Positions 29,908 through 39,124 of a DNA stretch of 64,000 nt are shown piece by piece. Below the pieces are notes generated by a model. It was not told where the DNA came from. It did no database searches and saw nothing but the letters and a program-made list of their open reading frames with translations. The DNA is from Zoogloea sp016790385 (GTDB lineage Bacteria > Pseudomonadota > Gammaproteobacteria > Burkholderiales > Rhodocyclaceae). Position 1 is the stretch's first letter; the number at the start of each line of letters is the position of its first letter. A program made the position numbers and the translations under genes. The stretch lies in the NCBI RefSeq assembly GCF_041916735.1, contig NZ_JAYRYY010000002.1. One strand, given 5' to 3'.

Positions 29908-31288
29908 TCACCAGTTTGCCCGGCACCCCGCCGATACTGCCGGCACCCATGGTGATCACCACGTCGCCATCCTGAGCCGAGGACAGAATCGCCCCCGGCA
30001 TGTCCTCAATGTTCTCCACAAAAACCGGTTCGATCTTGCCCGCCACCCGCAGAGCACGCGCCAACGAGCGACCGTCAGCAGCAACGATCGGCGCCTCTCC
30101 TGCCGCATAGACTTCGCTCAGCAGAAGGGCATCGACCGTGGACAGCACCTTCACGAAATCCTCGAAGCAGTCCCGCGTCCGCGTATATCGGTGGGGCTGG
30201 AAGGCCAGCACCAGGCGCTTGTCGGGAAAGGCTCCGCGCGCGGCGGCAATCGTCGCGGCCATTTCGACGGGATGGTGACCGTAGTCATCGATCACCGTGG
30301 CGGAACCGCCCTGGGGCAAGGCAAGCTCGCCGTAACGCTGGAAACGCCTTCCGACCCCCTTGAATTCCGCCAGGGCCTTGATGATGGCCTCGTCGGACAC
30401 ACCCACTTCGGTAGCCACGGCAATGGCCGCCAAGGCGTTGAGTACGTTGTGACGCCCCGGCAGGTTGAGGACCACCGGAATGCGGCTGGTGGTGCCATTG
30501 ACCCGGACCACGTCAAAGCTCATGCGGCCATCGTCGGCATGGATGTTCTCGGCGCGCACATTGGCCGACTCGGAAAAGCCGTAACGGACGATCTGCTTGG
30601 ACACCAGCGGCATGATCGAGCGCACATGCTTGTCGTCATCGCACAGCACCGCCACACCATAGAAGGGCAGGTGCTGGAGGAAATCCACGAAGGACTGCTT
30701 GAGACGGGCAAAGTCGTGACCATAGGTTTCCATATGGTCAGCGTCGATATTCGTCACCACCGAGATGACCGGCGTCAGCAGCAGGAAGGACGCGTCGGAC
30801 TCGTCGGCCTCGGCCACCAGGAAGTCACCCTTGCCCAGGCGCGCATTGGCCCCCGCCGCATTGAGCTTGCCCCCGATCACGAAGGTGGGGTCAAGCCCCC
30901 CCTCCGCCAGGATGCTCGCCACCAGCGAGGTGGTGGTGGTCTTGCCGTGGGTACCGGCAATGGCAATACCCTGCTTGAGGCGCATCAGCTCGGCCAGCAT
31001 CTGGGCCCGGGGGACAACCGGGATACCTCTCGCCCGGGCGGCGATCACCTCCGGATTGTCGCCCTTGACCGCGGTGGACGTGACCACCGCATCGGCATCC
31101 GACACGTTGCCGGCGTCGTGCCCCTGGATCACGCGGGCACCCAGCGCCTTCAGGCGGCGGGTGGCGGCGTTGTCGCCCAGATCGGAGCCACTGACGCCGT
31201 AGCCCAGGTTGAGCAGCACTTCGGCAATGCCGCTCATCCCCGCTCCGCCGATGCCCACGAAATGGATGCTTCTGACTTTGTGTTTCAC
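29894..31288 (-). CDS. murC: UDP-N-acetylmuramate--L-alanine ligase MurC
   Basis: A 464-residue Mur ligase that adds L-Ala to UDP-MurNAc. It has the N-terminal Rossmann motif HFVGIGGAGMSGIAEVL, the P-loop AGTHGKTTTTS and the DDYGHHPVE segment. The GTG at 31288 was chosen because it has AGGA eight bases upstream and begins the family core (KHKVRSIHF). A start at 31336 would overlap murG by 26 bases and add unrelated sequence. Confidence 0.95.
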   Translation of the reverse strand: MKHKVRSIHFVGIGGAGMSGIAEVLLNLGYGVSGSDLGDNAATRRLKALGARVIQGHDAGNVSDADAVVTSTAVKGDNPEVIAARARGIPVVPRAQMLAELMRLKQGIAIAGTHGKTTTTSLVASILAEGGLDPTFVIGGKLNAAGANARLGKGDFLVAEADESDASFLLLTPVISVVTNIDADHMETYGHDFARLKQSFVDFLQHLPFYGVAVLCDDDKHVRSIMPLVSKQIVRYGFSESANVRAENIHADDGRMSFDVVRVNGTTSRIPVVLNLPGRHNVLNALAAIAVATEVGVSDEAIIKALAEFKGVGRRFQRYGELALPQGGSATVIDDYGHHPVEMAATIAAARGAFPDKRLVLAFQPHRYTRTRDCFEDFVKVLSTVDALLLSEVYAAGEAPIVAADGRSLARALRVAGKIEPVFVENIEDMPGAILSSAQDGDVVITMGAGSIGGVPGKLVNGEV

Positions 31289-31310
31289 GTTCTGTCCTGT
31301 TGGATACGTT

Positions 31311-32369
31311 TCAAGCGACGAGGCCGGCACACACATCGGCCACCCGCCCCGTTGCGTCCGGCCTGGCCCGCCCCCGTGCCTTCTCGGCCATGGCCAGGAG
31401 GCGCGGGCGATTCATCTCGTGCAGCAGCGCGGCAAGACGCTGCGGTGTCAGTTCGGTTTGCGGCAGCAGCACGGCCGCGTCGGCGTCCGCCAGGAATCGG
31501 GCATTGCCGGTCTGGTGATCGTCCACCGCGTGGGGGAAGGGCACCAGCACGCTGGCCACGCCCACTGCGGCCAGCTCGGCCACGGTCAGGGCTCCGGATC
31601 GACAGATCACAAGGTCGGCACTGGCATAGCGCTCGGCCATGTCGTCGATGAAGGGCAACAATTCACCACTCACGCCGGCAGCCTGATAGGCCGCCTTCAG
31701 GGCGTCGATCTGCTTGCTGCCCGCCTGGTGCGTCACCTGCGGACGGTCCTCCGGCGCCAGCAGCGCAAGCGCCTGCGGCATCGCCTCGTTGAGGGCCGCG
31801 GCCCCCAGGCTGCCGCCCACCACGAGCACCTTCAGCGGGCCGCTGCGGCCCGCGAAACGCACGGCTGGCGGCGGCACCGCGGTGATCTCCGCGCGCACCG
31901 GATTGCCCGCCCATTCGCCTTTCTTCAACACGTCGGGAAAACCCGTGACCACCTTGTCGGCGACGCCTGCGAGCACCCGGTTGGCAAGGCCCGCAACCGA
32001 GTTCTGCTCGTGCACCACCACCGGCTTGCCGAGCAAGGCCGCCATCATGCCGCCGGGGAATGTGACATACCCCCCCATGCCCAGCACCACATCCGGCTTG
32101 ATGCGGCGAATCTGGCCGAGCGCCTGGGCAAAGCCGCGAAGCAGGTTGAGCGGCAGCAAGAGCTTGCGCAGGAGCCCCTTGCCGCGCAGGGCGGCAAAAC
32201 GCACCCAGGCCACCTCATAGCCGCTGGCCGGCACGATGCGCGCCTCCATGCCATCGGGGTTGCCCATCCACACCACCCGCCAGCCCCGATCGCGCAGGGC
32301 GTCCGCAACGGCAAGACCGGGGTAGATATGGCCGCCCGTACCGCCGGCCATGACCATCAAGGTCGGCAT
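31311..32369 (-). CDS. murG: Lipid II synthase MurG (UDP-GlcNAc transferase)
   Basis: A 352-residue peripheral membrane glycosyltransferase (GT28) that adds GlcNAc to lipid I. The glycine-rich loops MAGGTGGHIYPGLAVA and VLVVGGSLGAAALNEAMP are seen, with the donor-site stretch DLVICRSGALTVAELAAVG and PFPHAVDDHQTGNA. The start is the ATG at 32369; a GTG one codon earlier is also open. It lies 82 bases after ftsW. Confidence 0.96.
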   Translation of the reverse strand: MPTLMVMAGGTGGHIYPGLAVADALRDRGWRVVWMGNPDGMEARIVPASGYEVAWVRFAALRGKGLLRKLLLPLNLLRGFAQALGQIRRIKPDVVLGMGGYVTFPGGMMAALLGKPVVVHEQNSVAGLANRVLAGVADKVVTGFPDVLKKGEWAGNPVRAEITAVPPPAVRFAGRSGPLKVLVVGGSLGAAALNEAMPQALALLAPEDRPQVTHQAGSKQIDALKAAYQAAGVSGELLPFIDDMAERYASADLVICRSGALTVAELAAVGVASVLVPFPHAVDDHQTGNARFLADADAAVLLPQTELTPQRLAALLHEMNRPRLLAMAEKARGRARPDATGRVADVCAGLVA

Positions 32370-32451
32370 CACGCGCTGCCCCCGTGGAAGCTCCGCCTTT
32401 GACTCCGCGTCGTAGCGAGCGAGCTTGCGACGCTCCGTCGCAACAGGCGAT

Positions 32452-33687
32452 TCATGCGCCGGCCCCTCTCATGATCTGCCGGTTCTCCCAGTCGATCCGC
32501 AACAGGATGGCCAGCGCCACGCAGTTGGCCAGGATGCCGGAACCACCGAAACTCATCAGCGGCAGGGTCAGCCCCTTGGTGGGCAGCAGGCCCATGTTCA
32601 CACCCATGTTGATGAAGGACTGCACACCGATCCAGATACCGATCCCCTGGGCCACAAGGGCCGCGTAGGTGCGCTCAAGCGTCACTGCCTGCTTGCCGAT
32701 GGCAAAGGCGCGCTGGATGACGATGGCGAAGAGCACCACCACGAGGAAGACACCCGCAAAACCAAGTTCTTCGGCGATCACGGCGAGCAGGAAATCGGTG
32801 TGCGCCTCGGGCAGATAGAAGAGCTTCTCGATACTGCCGCCCAGGCCCACCCCGAACCATTCCCCCCGCCCGAAGGCGATCAGGGCGTGGGACAGCTGGT
32901 AGCCCTTGCCGTAAGCATCCTGCCAGGGGTCCATGAAGCCCAGGATGCGCTGCCGCCGGTATTCCGAGAACGTGATCAGCAGTACAAAGCCGATGGCCGC
33001 GACGACGGCCAGCAGTACGAACAGGCGCACGTTGATGCCGCCCAGAAAGAGCACGCCGAAGGCGATGGCCGTGATCACCACGAAGGCGCCAAAGTCGGGC
33101 TCCTTGAGCAGCAGAAAGCCGACGAACAGGATCACGCCGGCCATGGGCATGAACCCCTGCTTGAAGCTGCCCATGAGCGGCAGCTTGCGCGCCGTGTAGT
33201 CCGCCGCATAGAGCGCGGCAAACAGCTTCATCAGTTCCGACGGCTGAAGATTGACCACACCCAGGGGCAACCAGCGGCGCGCGCCATTCACGTCCCGCCC
33301 GATGCCGGGAATCAGCACGATGAGCAGCAGTACAACGCCGGCGATGAACAGCCACGGCGCCATCTCCTGCCAGGCCCGCATGGGGATCTGGAACACCACC
33401 ACGCCTGCGATCACGCCGATGGCCAGAAAGACGGCATGGCGCACCAGGAAATACGCCGGCTGATGACCGAACATGCGGCTGCCCTCAGCCGTGGCGATGG
33501 ACGCCGAGAACACCATCACCAACCCGAGCAACAGCAGGGCCGCGGCCGACCAGATGAGGGCCGGGTCGAGTTCCCGGGGTTGGCCGCCCGGGCGCAGCAG
33601 GCGATTCACGGCCCGGCTGGTGACCGGTGCGGTGCCGCTTGCCCCACGCCGGAACAAGAAGCCGGAGAGGCTGGTGGCAAGCTTCAT
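32452..33687 (-). CDS. ftsW: Lipid II polymerase / division protein FtsW
   Basis: A 411-residue SEDS-family glycosyltransferase with about ten membrane helices. It polymerises septal peptidoglycan together with FtsI. Typical SEDS stretches are present: LPLGVVNLQPSELMK and SFGGSGILANCVALAILLRI at the C-terminus. The N-terminal ~35 residues are basic and cytoplasmic. The ATG overlaps the murD stop (ATGA). Confidence 0.95.
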   Translation of the reverse strand: MKLATSLSGFLFRRGASGTAPVTSRAVNRLLRPGGQPRELDPALIWSAAALLLLGLVMVFSASIATAEGSRMFGHQPAYFLVRHAVFLAIGVIAGVVVFQIPMRAWQEMAPWLFIAGVVLLLIVLIPGIGRDVNGARRWLPLGVVNLQPSELMKLFAALYAADYTARKLPLMGSFKQGFMPMAGVILFVGFLLLKEPDFGAFVVITAIAFGVLFLGGINVRLFVLLAVVAAIGFVLLITFSEYRRQRILGFMDPWQDAYGKGYQLSHALIAFGRGEWFGVGLGGSIEKLFYLPEAHTDFLLAVIAEELGFAGVFLVVVLFAIVIQRAFAIGKQAVTLERTYAALVAQGIGIWIGVQSFINMGVNMGLLPTKGLTLPLMSFGGSGILANCVALAILLRIDWENRQIMRGAGA

Positions 33688-35078
33688 ACGGGACTCACTC
33701 CAGGCAGACGATGCACCGCGTCGATGAAGACCTGGGCGCGATGGGCATAGTTGCGGAACATGTCGAGACTGGCACAGGCTGGCGAAAGCAGCACCACATC
33801 GCCAGGCCGGGCATGGCTGTCGGCGGCAAGAACCGCAGCATCCATATCGCCGGCGCGGACGAGGGGCACAGCGCAGCCCTCCACGGCTTGGGCGATGGTG
33901 TCGGCGTCACGTCCGATGAGGACGACAGCGCGGGCGTAGCGGGCAAAGGCGTCCTTGAGGGGTGAGAAATCCTGCCCCTTGCCGTCTCCGCCGGCGATCA
34001 GGACCACCTTTTTGCGCAGGCCTTCCAGGGCAGCCACCGTGGCGCCCACGTTGGTGCCCTTGGAATCATCGTAGTAACTCACCCCGTCGCTCCGCTCCGC
34101 CACCTTCTCGACCCGATGGGGAAGACCGCGGAAGGCCTTGAGGGCCGCGACCATGGGCGCCCGGGGCAAACCGGCGGCTTCGCCGAGGGCCAAGGCGGCC
34201 AGGGCATTGGCTACATTGTGGCTTCCGGCCAGGGGCAGCTCCGCACGGCGCAGGAGCTTCTCGCCGCCGCGAACCAGCCAGTCCCCATCTTCGCCATCGA
34301 TCACGCCGAAATCGTCTGCCCCCGCCGGCGCATCAACGCCAAAAGTGAATATCCGGCGGCCGGGCCGCGCCATTGCGGCGACGCGGGCGTCCTGACGGTT
34401 GAGGACCTGCACGCCGTCGCCCTGAAACACGGACGCCTTGGTGGCCGCGTAGTCGTCGAGGCCGTCGTAGCGATCCAGGTGGTCGTCGGTCACGTTGAGG
34501 ACGGTCGCCGAGGCGGCCTCCAGGGCGGGCGAGGTTTCCAGCTGGAAGCTGGACAACTCCAGCACCCAGGCGCGCGGAGCCGGCTCGCCCGCGTCAAGGC
34601 GCGCCATCAGAACGTCCAGCGCCGCCGGGCTGATGTTTCCTGCCACCACACCGTCGACGCCCGCAGCCTTGACCATCTCGCCGAGGAGCGTGGTCGTGGT
34701 GGTCTTGCCATTGGTGCCGGTGATGGCAATCACGACAGGACGCGGCGCAGCGCCGGGCTCTGGGAGCGCGGCCGCCAGAAGATCCATCTCCCCGATCACC
34801 GGGATTCCGCACTCGCGGGCCTTGCGAACCAGGGGCTGGCGGGGGTCGAGACCGGGGCTGATGGCAATGCGCCCAACACCATCGAGGAGGCTTTCGTCGA
34901 ACGGACCGGTTCGCAGCTCTGCCGTGGGCACCTCGGCGCGCAATTTCTCCATCCCCGGCGGCAGGTCGCGGGAATCGGCGACGCGCAGGGCTTCACCTTG
35001 GCGGGCCAGCCAACGAGCCATGGCCAGACCGGACTCGCCAAGGCCGAGAACGAGAGTGAGGCGCGAAGACGATGCCAT
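33684..35078 (-). CDS. murD: UDP-N-acetylmuramoyl-L-alanine--D-glutamate ligase MurD
   Basis: A 464-residue Mur ligase that adds D-Glu. Motifs: N-terminal LVLGLGESGLAMARWLA, P-loop ITGTNGKTTTTTLLGEM, the middle-domain LNVTDDHLDRYDG and YYDDSKGTNVGAT. It overlaps ftsW by four bases and lies seven bases after mraY, so it is translated as part of the cluster. Confidence 0.96.
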   Translation of the reverse strand: MASSSRLTLVLGLGESGLAMARWLARQGEALRVADSRDLPPGMEKLRAEVPTAELRTGPFDESLLDGVGRIAISPGLDPRQPLVRKARECGIPVIGEMDLLAAALPEPGAAPRPVVIAITGTNGKTTTTTLLGEMVKAAGVDGVVAGNISPAALDVLMARLDAGEPAPRAWVLELSSFQLETSPALEAASATVLNVTDDHLDRYDGLDDYAATKASVFQGDGVQVLNRQDARVAAMARPGRRIFTFGVDAPAGADDFGVIDGEDGDWLVRGGEKLLRRAELPLAGSHNVANALAALALGEAAGLPRAPMVAALKAFRGLPHRVEKVAERSDGVSYYDDSKGTNVGATVAALEGLRKKVVLIAGGDGKGQDFSPLKDAFARYARAVVLIGRDADTIAQAVEGCAVPLVRAGDMDAAVLAADSHARPGDVVLLSPACASLDMFRNYAHRAQVFIDAVHRLPGVSPV

Positions 35079-35084
35079 GGCCGC

Positions 35085-36173
35085 TTACCGCAACTTGAGG
35101 GTGGACAGGCCGAACAGCACCAGCATGATGGTGATGATCCAGAAGCGGACGACCACCTGGGTCTCCTTCCAGCCCCCCAGCTCATAGTGGTGATGCAGGG
35201 GCGCCATGCGGAAGATGCGTTTGCCCCCGGTGTATTTGAAGTACAGCACCTGGACCATCACCGACAAGGCCTCGGCCACGAAGAGGCCGCCCATGATGAA
35301 CAGAACGATTTCCTGCCGCACGATCACGGCAATGGTGCCCATGGCGGCGCCCAGGGCCAGCGCGCCCACATCGCCCATGAAGACCTCCGCCGGATAGGCG
35401 TTGAACCACAGAAAGCCAAGCCCCGCACCGGCAATGGCGCCACAGATCACCGCCATTTCGCCGGCCCCCGGGATGTAGGGCACGCCCAGGTATTTGGAAA
35501 AACCCATGTGACCGGCGACATAAGCGAAGATCGCCAGCGCCGCACTGACCATCACGGTGGGCATGATCGCCAGCCCATCCAGCCCGTCGGTGAGGTTCAC
35601 CGAGTGGCTGGTCCCGTTGATCACGAAGTAGGTCAGGATGATGAAGCCCAGCACGCCAAGGGGGTAGCTCACCGCCTTGAAGAACGGCACGATCAGTTCG
35701 AGCTGGGCCGGTAAGGTGGCAGTGAGCCCCAGGAAAGCTGCCGCCGCCAGGGCAATGGCCGAGGTCCAGAAATACTTCCAGCGGCTCGCCAGCCCTTTCG
35801 GATCGCGATAGACCACCTTGCGCCAGTCATCCACCCAGCCCACCGCGCCGAAGCCGAGGGTGACGAAGAGGACGACCCAGACGTACTTGTTGCCGAGATC
35901 GCCCCACAGCAGGGTGGTCACGGAGATCGAGATCAGGATCAGCGCGCCCCCCATGGTCGGCGTGCCTGCCTTGGTAAGGTGCGACTTGGGTCCGTCGTCG
36001 CGCACCGCCTGCCCGATCTTCTTGGCGGCCAGCCAGCGGATCACCGGCGGCCCGAAGAGCAGCGACAACAGCAGCGCCGTTCCCGCCGCGAGCATGGTGC
36101 GCAGCGTGATGTAACCGAACACGTTGAAGAAGCGCGCATCCTTGCCGAGCCACAGGGCGAGTTCAAGCAGCAT
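35085..36173 (-). CDS. mraY: Phospho-N-acetylmuramoyl-pentapeptide transferase MraY
   Basis: A 362-residue polytopic enzyme forming lipid I on undecaprenyl phosphate, with about ten membrane helices. Conserved blocks are visible: KAGTPTMGG, the Asp-rich VGWVDDWRKV, SVNLTDGLDGLAIMP, MGDVGALALGAAMG and HHHYELGGWKE. The start is the ATG at 36173; a GTG lies one codon earlier. Confidence 0.97.
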   Translation of the reverse strand: MLLELALWLGKDARFFNVFGYITLRTMLAAGTALLLSLLFGPPVIRWLAAKKIGQAVRDDGPKSHLTKAGTPTMGGALILISISVTTLLWGDLGNKYVWVVLFVTLGFGAVGWVDDWRKVVYRDPKGLASRWKYFWTSAIALAAAAFLGLTATLPAQLELIVPFFKAVSYPLGVLGFIILTYFVINGTSHSVNLTDGLDGLAIMPTVMVSAALAIFAYVAGHMGFSKYLGVPYIPGAGEMAVICGAIAGAGLGFLWFNAYPAEVFMGDVGALALGAAMGTIAVIVRQEIVLFIMGGLFVAEALSVMVQVLYFKYTGGKRIFRMAPLHHHYELGGWKETQVVVRFWIITIMLVLFGLSTLKLR

Positions 36174-36233
36174 CACGGCCCTCCCGTCCCTTTACGTTGG
36201 AAACTGCGCCCACATCCGTACTGCACACACTCA

Positions 36234-37610
36234 TCAAACCTTCTCCGCGATGGCGTCCACGACCCGTTCCATCTTCATGAAACGCGAGCCCTTTACGAGC
36301 ACCACCGTATCTGCGTTCATTTCGGCCTTCACTGCACTCACCAGATCATCGAGCCGGTTGAAGTGGTGTCCGCCTTCTCCGAAGTTGCGCGCCGCAACCT
36401 CGCTCATTTCACCCAGCCCAAAGAGGAAATCGACGCCTTCACTCTTCGCGTAACCACCGATCTCATCGTGGTACTGGTAACTCTGCTCACCGATCTCGCC
36501 CATGTCCCCGACCACGAGGATCTTGCGTCCGGGGGTGGCCGCCAACACGGCGATACCGGCGCGCATGGAATCGGGATTGGCGTTGTAGCAGTCGTCGATG
36601 ACCACCGCTCCGCCCTGCCCCTTGCGCAGGTGGAGACGCCCCGGTGTTCCCGCGTAAGCGCCAAGCCCGTCGGTCACCGCCTTCAGCGAGACCCCCGCAG
36701 CCAGGCAGGCCGCCGCCGCCGCCAGGGCGTTTCGCACGTTGTGCTGGCCGGGCACCTGGAGGCGGAACCGGGCCTCACCCTTGGGCGAGTTCAGCACCAC
36801 GTCGCTGGCAAAACCGTGACTGGTGCAGCGGGCACTGACATCGGCGTCGGCAGACAGGCCAAACGTCAGGATGCGGCGCCCACCGTTGATCGACCGCCAG
36901 TAGCCGGCAAACGGGTCGTCGATGTTGATCACCGCCACTCCATCCGAGGACAGACCTTCGTAGATCGCCCCCTTCTCCCGCGCCACTTCATTCACGCTGC
37001 CCATACCCTGAAGGTGGGCGCGCTGGGCATTGTTGACGAGCGCCACGGTGGGCTGCGCCAGATGCGTCAGGTAGCCGATCTCGCCAGGGTGGTTCATGCC
37101 CATTTCGATCACCGCCGAACGATGATTGCCGGACAGGCGCAGCAACATCAGGGGCAGACCGATATCGTTGTTGAGATTACCCCGCGTCGCGAGCACGGCC
37201 AGATCGGGGTCGAAACCGTCGATCCGGGCCTGGGCGCAGAGGATGCCTGCGCACATTTCCTTCACGGTGGTCTTGCCGTTGCTGCCGGTGACACCGATCA
37301 GGGGCAGATCGAAGCGGCTGCGCCAACCGGCGGCCAGTTTTCCCAGACCGAGGCGGGTATCTTCGACGACGAGCAGGGGCAGGGGCACCGGATGGGTGGC
37401 GGCCCAGGCGCGGTCGACCATGGCCGCAACGGCGCCCTGGGCAGCCACCGCGCCGACGAATTCATGGCCGTCAAAGCGCTCACCACGCAAGGCCACGAAC
37501 AGCTGCTCCGGCTGGATCGCCCGGGAATCGGTGCTCACGGACCGGAAGGAAACACTTCCCCCCACCGCCGTACCGCCGGTGATCAATGCGGCTTCCTGGA
37601 GATCCATCAT
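36234..37610 (-). CDS. murF: UDP-MurNAc-tripeptide--D-Ala-D-Ala ligase MurF
   Basis: A 458-residue Mur ligase that adds the D-Ala-D-Ala made by Ddl. Motifs: P-loop GVTGSNGKTTVKEMCAG, NLNNDIGLPL, EMGMNHPGEI and IDDCYNANPDSM. Two consecutive ATG codons start the gene; the first overlaps the murE stop (ATGA). It is followed by mraY after 60 bases. Confidence 0.96.
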   Translation of the reverse strand: MMDLQEAALITGGTAVGGSVSFRSVSTDSRAIQPEQLFVALRGERFDGHEFVGAVAAQGAVAAMVDRAWAATHPVPLPLLVVEDTRLGLGKLAAGWRSRFDLPLIGVTGSNGKTTVKEMCAGILCAQARIDGFDPDLAVLATRGNLNNDIGLPLMLLRLSGNHRSAVIEMGMNHPGEIGYLTHLAQPTVALVNNAQRAHLQGMGSVNEVAREKGAIYEGLSSDGVAVINIDDPFAGYWRSINGGRRILTFGLSADADVSARCTSHGFASDVVLNSPKGEARFRLQVPGQHNVRNALAAAAACLAAGVSLKAVTDGLGAYAGTPGRLHLRKGQGGAVVIDDCYNANPDSMRAGIAVLAATPGRKILVVGDMGEIGEQSYQYHDEIGGYAKSEGVDFLFGLGEMSEVAARNFGEGGHHFNRLDDLVSAVKAEMNADTVVLVKGSRFMKMERVVDAIAEKV

Positions 37611-39124
37611 GAAAGCGCTCCCTGAGCGTCGTTCCAGGCTTCAAGAGCAGCGCGGGTCTGCTCGACATCGGAAAAGGCATGGCGCACGCCATTGATTTCC
37701 TGATAGGGCTCGTGACCCTTGCCGGCAATCAGCACGAGGTCATCGGCCGCAGCGGAAAGGATCGCGCAACGGATGGCCTCGGCCCGGTCGACGACCACTT
37801 CGGCCGTCGGGCCGGCACCGGCGACGATGTCACGGAGAATCTGTTCGGGGTCTTCGCCCCGGGGGTTGTCGCTGGTCAGCACGACCTTGTCGGCCAGCCG
37901 GCGCGCCACCTCACCCATCAAGGGCCGCTTGCCCGGATCGCGGTCGCCCCCGCAACCAAACACGCACACCAGGCGGCCATTGCGCGCCCGGACGGTGGCC
38001 CGGACGGCGCCGAGCACCTGCTCAAGGGCATCGGGGGAATGGGCGTAGTCCACCACCACCAAGGGCTCGCCGATGCCTCCGAGGGTCTGCATCCGCCCCT
38101 GGGGAGGGGTCAGGCTCTCGGCCACCATCGCCGCTTCCTCAAGCGAAAAGCCCGATGCAATCAGGGTGCCGATCACGGCCAACAGGTTGGAGACGTTGAA
38201 CTGCCCCACCAGATGGGGGTAGAGGTCGGCCGAATCGTTACCGCAGCGGGCCGTGAAGCGGATCCCTGCCGCCGTTGTGGTGAGCTTGTCGGCCAGCAAC
38301 AGGCGATTGACCGGCGCGGCGTCGGCATTGCTGGCAAACAGCGTGTAGCCGATCACCTCCAGGCCCTTTCCGGCCAGTCGACGCGCCTGCTCCACCCCGA
38401 ACCGGTCATCGAGATTGAGCACCGCCGAGCGCAGACCCGGCATGTCGAACAGACGGGATTTGGCAACACCGTAGTTCTCCATGTTGCCGTGGTAATCCAG
38501 GTGATCCCGGGTCAGGTTGGTATGCACGGCCACATCGAAGCGCAGGCCATTCAGACGCCCTTGATCCAGACCAATGGACGAGACTTCCATGGCCGCAGCG
38601 TCGGCACCCGATTCGCGGAAACGGGCGAGGGTGTGGTGCAGGGTGAGGCTGTCGGGCGTAGTGTTGAGACTCTCTGTAAGCGCACCGGGAAAACCGATGC
38701 CCAGCGTGCCAATGACCCCGCACTTGCGCCCGAGCGCCGCGTAGGCCCGCGACAGCCACTGGGTGACCGACGTCTTCCCGTTGGTACCCGTCACCCCCAC
38801 CGTCCACAGGCCTTCCGACGGGCGCCCATAGACCTCGTGGGCGAGGTACCCGGAAAGGGCCGCCAGACCGTCCACGGCCACGTGGGGCACCGGCAGGCGT
38901 GCATCCCAGACGTGTCCATCACGCTCCCACAGCACCGCCGCCGCGCCCGCATGGACCGCACTCTCGATGAAACGCCTTCCGTCCGCGCGCAGACCGGGAA
39001 ACGCCAGGAAGATGTCGCCGGCCAGCACTTGACGGGAATCGGCGCACAGACGCTGGGGTTTCACCCCCTGCTTCGCCAACTCGTCGAGCACCCGGCGGAC
39101 CTGGGCCTCCGCGTTATCCAGCAT
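37607..39124 (-). CDS. murE: UDP-MurNAc-L-Ala-D-Glu--meso-diaminopimelate ligase MurE
   Basis: A 505-residue Mur ligase adding the third stem residue. The P-loop is GVTGTNGKTSVTQWLS, and the DNPRGEDPE motif is the meso-diaminopimelate specificity signature, so the peptidoglycan is the usual Gram-negative A1-gamma type. The start is the ATG at 39124, overlapping the ftsI stop by one base (TGATG); a GTG one codon earlier is also open. Confidence 0.96.
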   Translation of the reverse strand: MLDNAEAQVRRVLDELAKQGVKPQRLCADSRQVLAGDIFLAFPGLRADGRRFIESAVHAGAAAVLWERDGHVWDARLPVPHVAVDGLAALSGYLAHEVYGRPSEGLWTVGVTGTNGKTSVTQWLSRAYAALGRKCGVIGTLGIGFPGALTESLNTTPDSLTLHHTLARFRESGADAAAMEVSSIGLDQGRLNGLRFDVAVHTNLTRDHLDYHGNMENYGVAKSRLFDMPGLRSAVLNLDDRFGVEQARRLAGKGLEVIGYTLFASNADAAPVNRLLLADKLTTTAAGIRFTARCGNDSADLYPHLVGQFNVSNLLAVIGTLIASGFSLEEAAMVAESLTPPQGRMQTLGGIGEPLVVVDYAHSPDALEQVLGAVRATVRARNGRLVCVFGCGGDRDPGKRPLMGEVARRLADKVVLTSDNPRGEDPEQILRDIVAGAGPTAEVVVDRAEAIRCAILSAAADDLVLIAGKGHEPYQEINGVRHAFSDVEQTRAALEAWNDAQGALS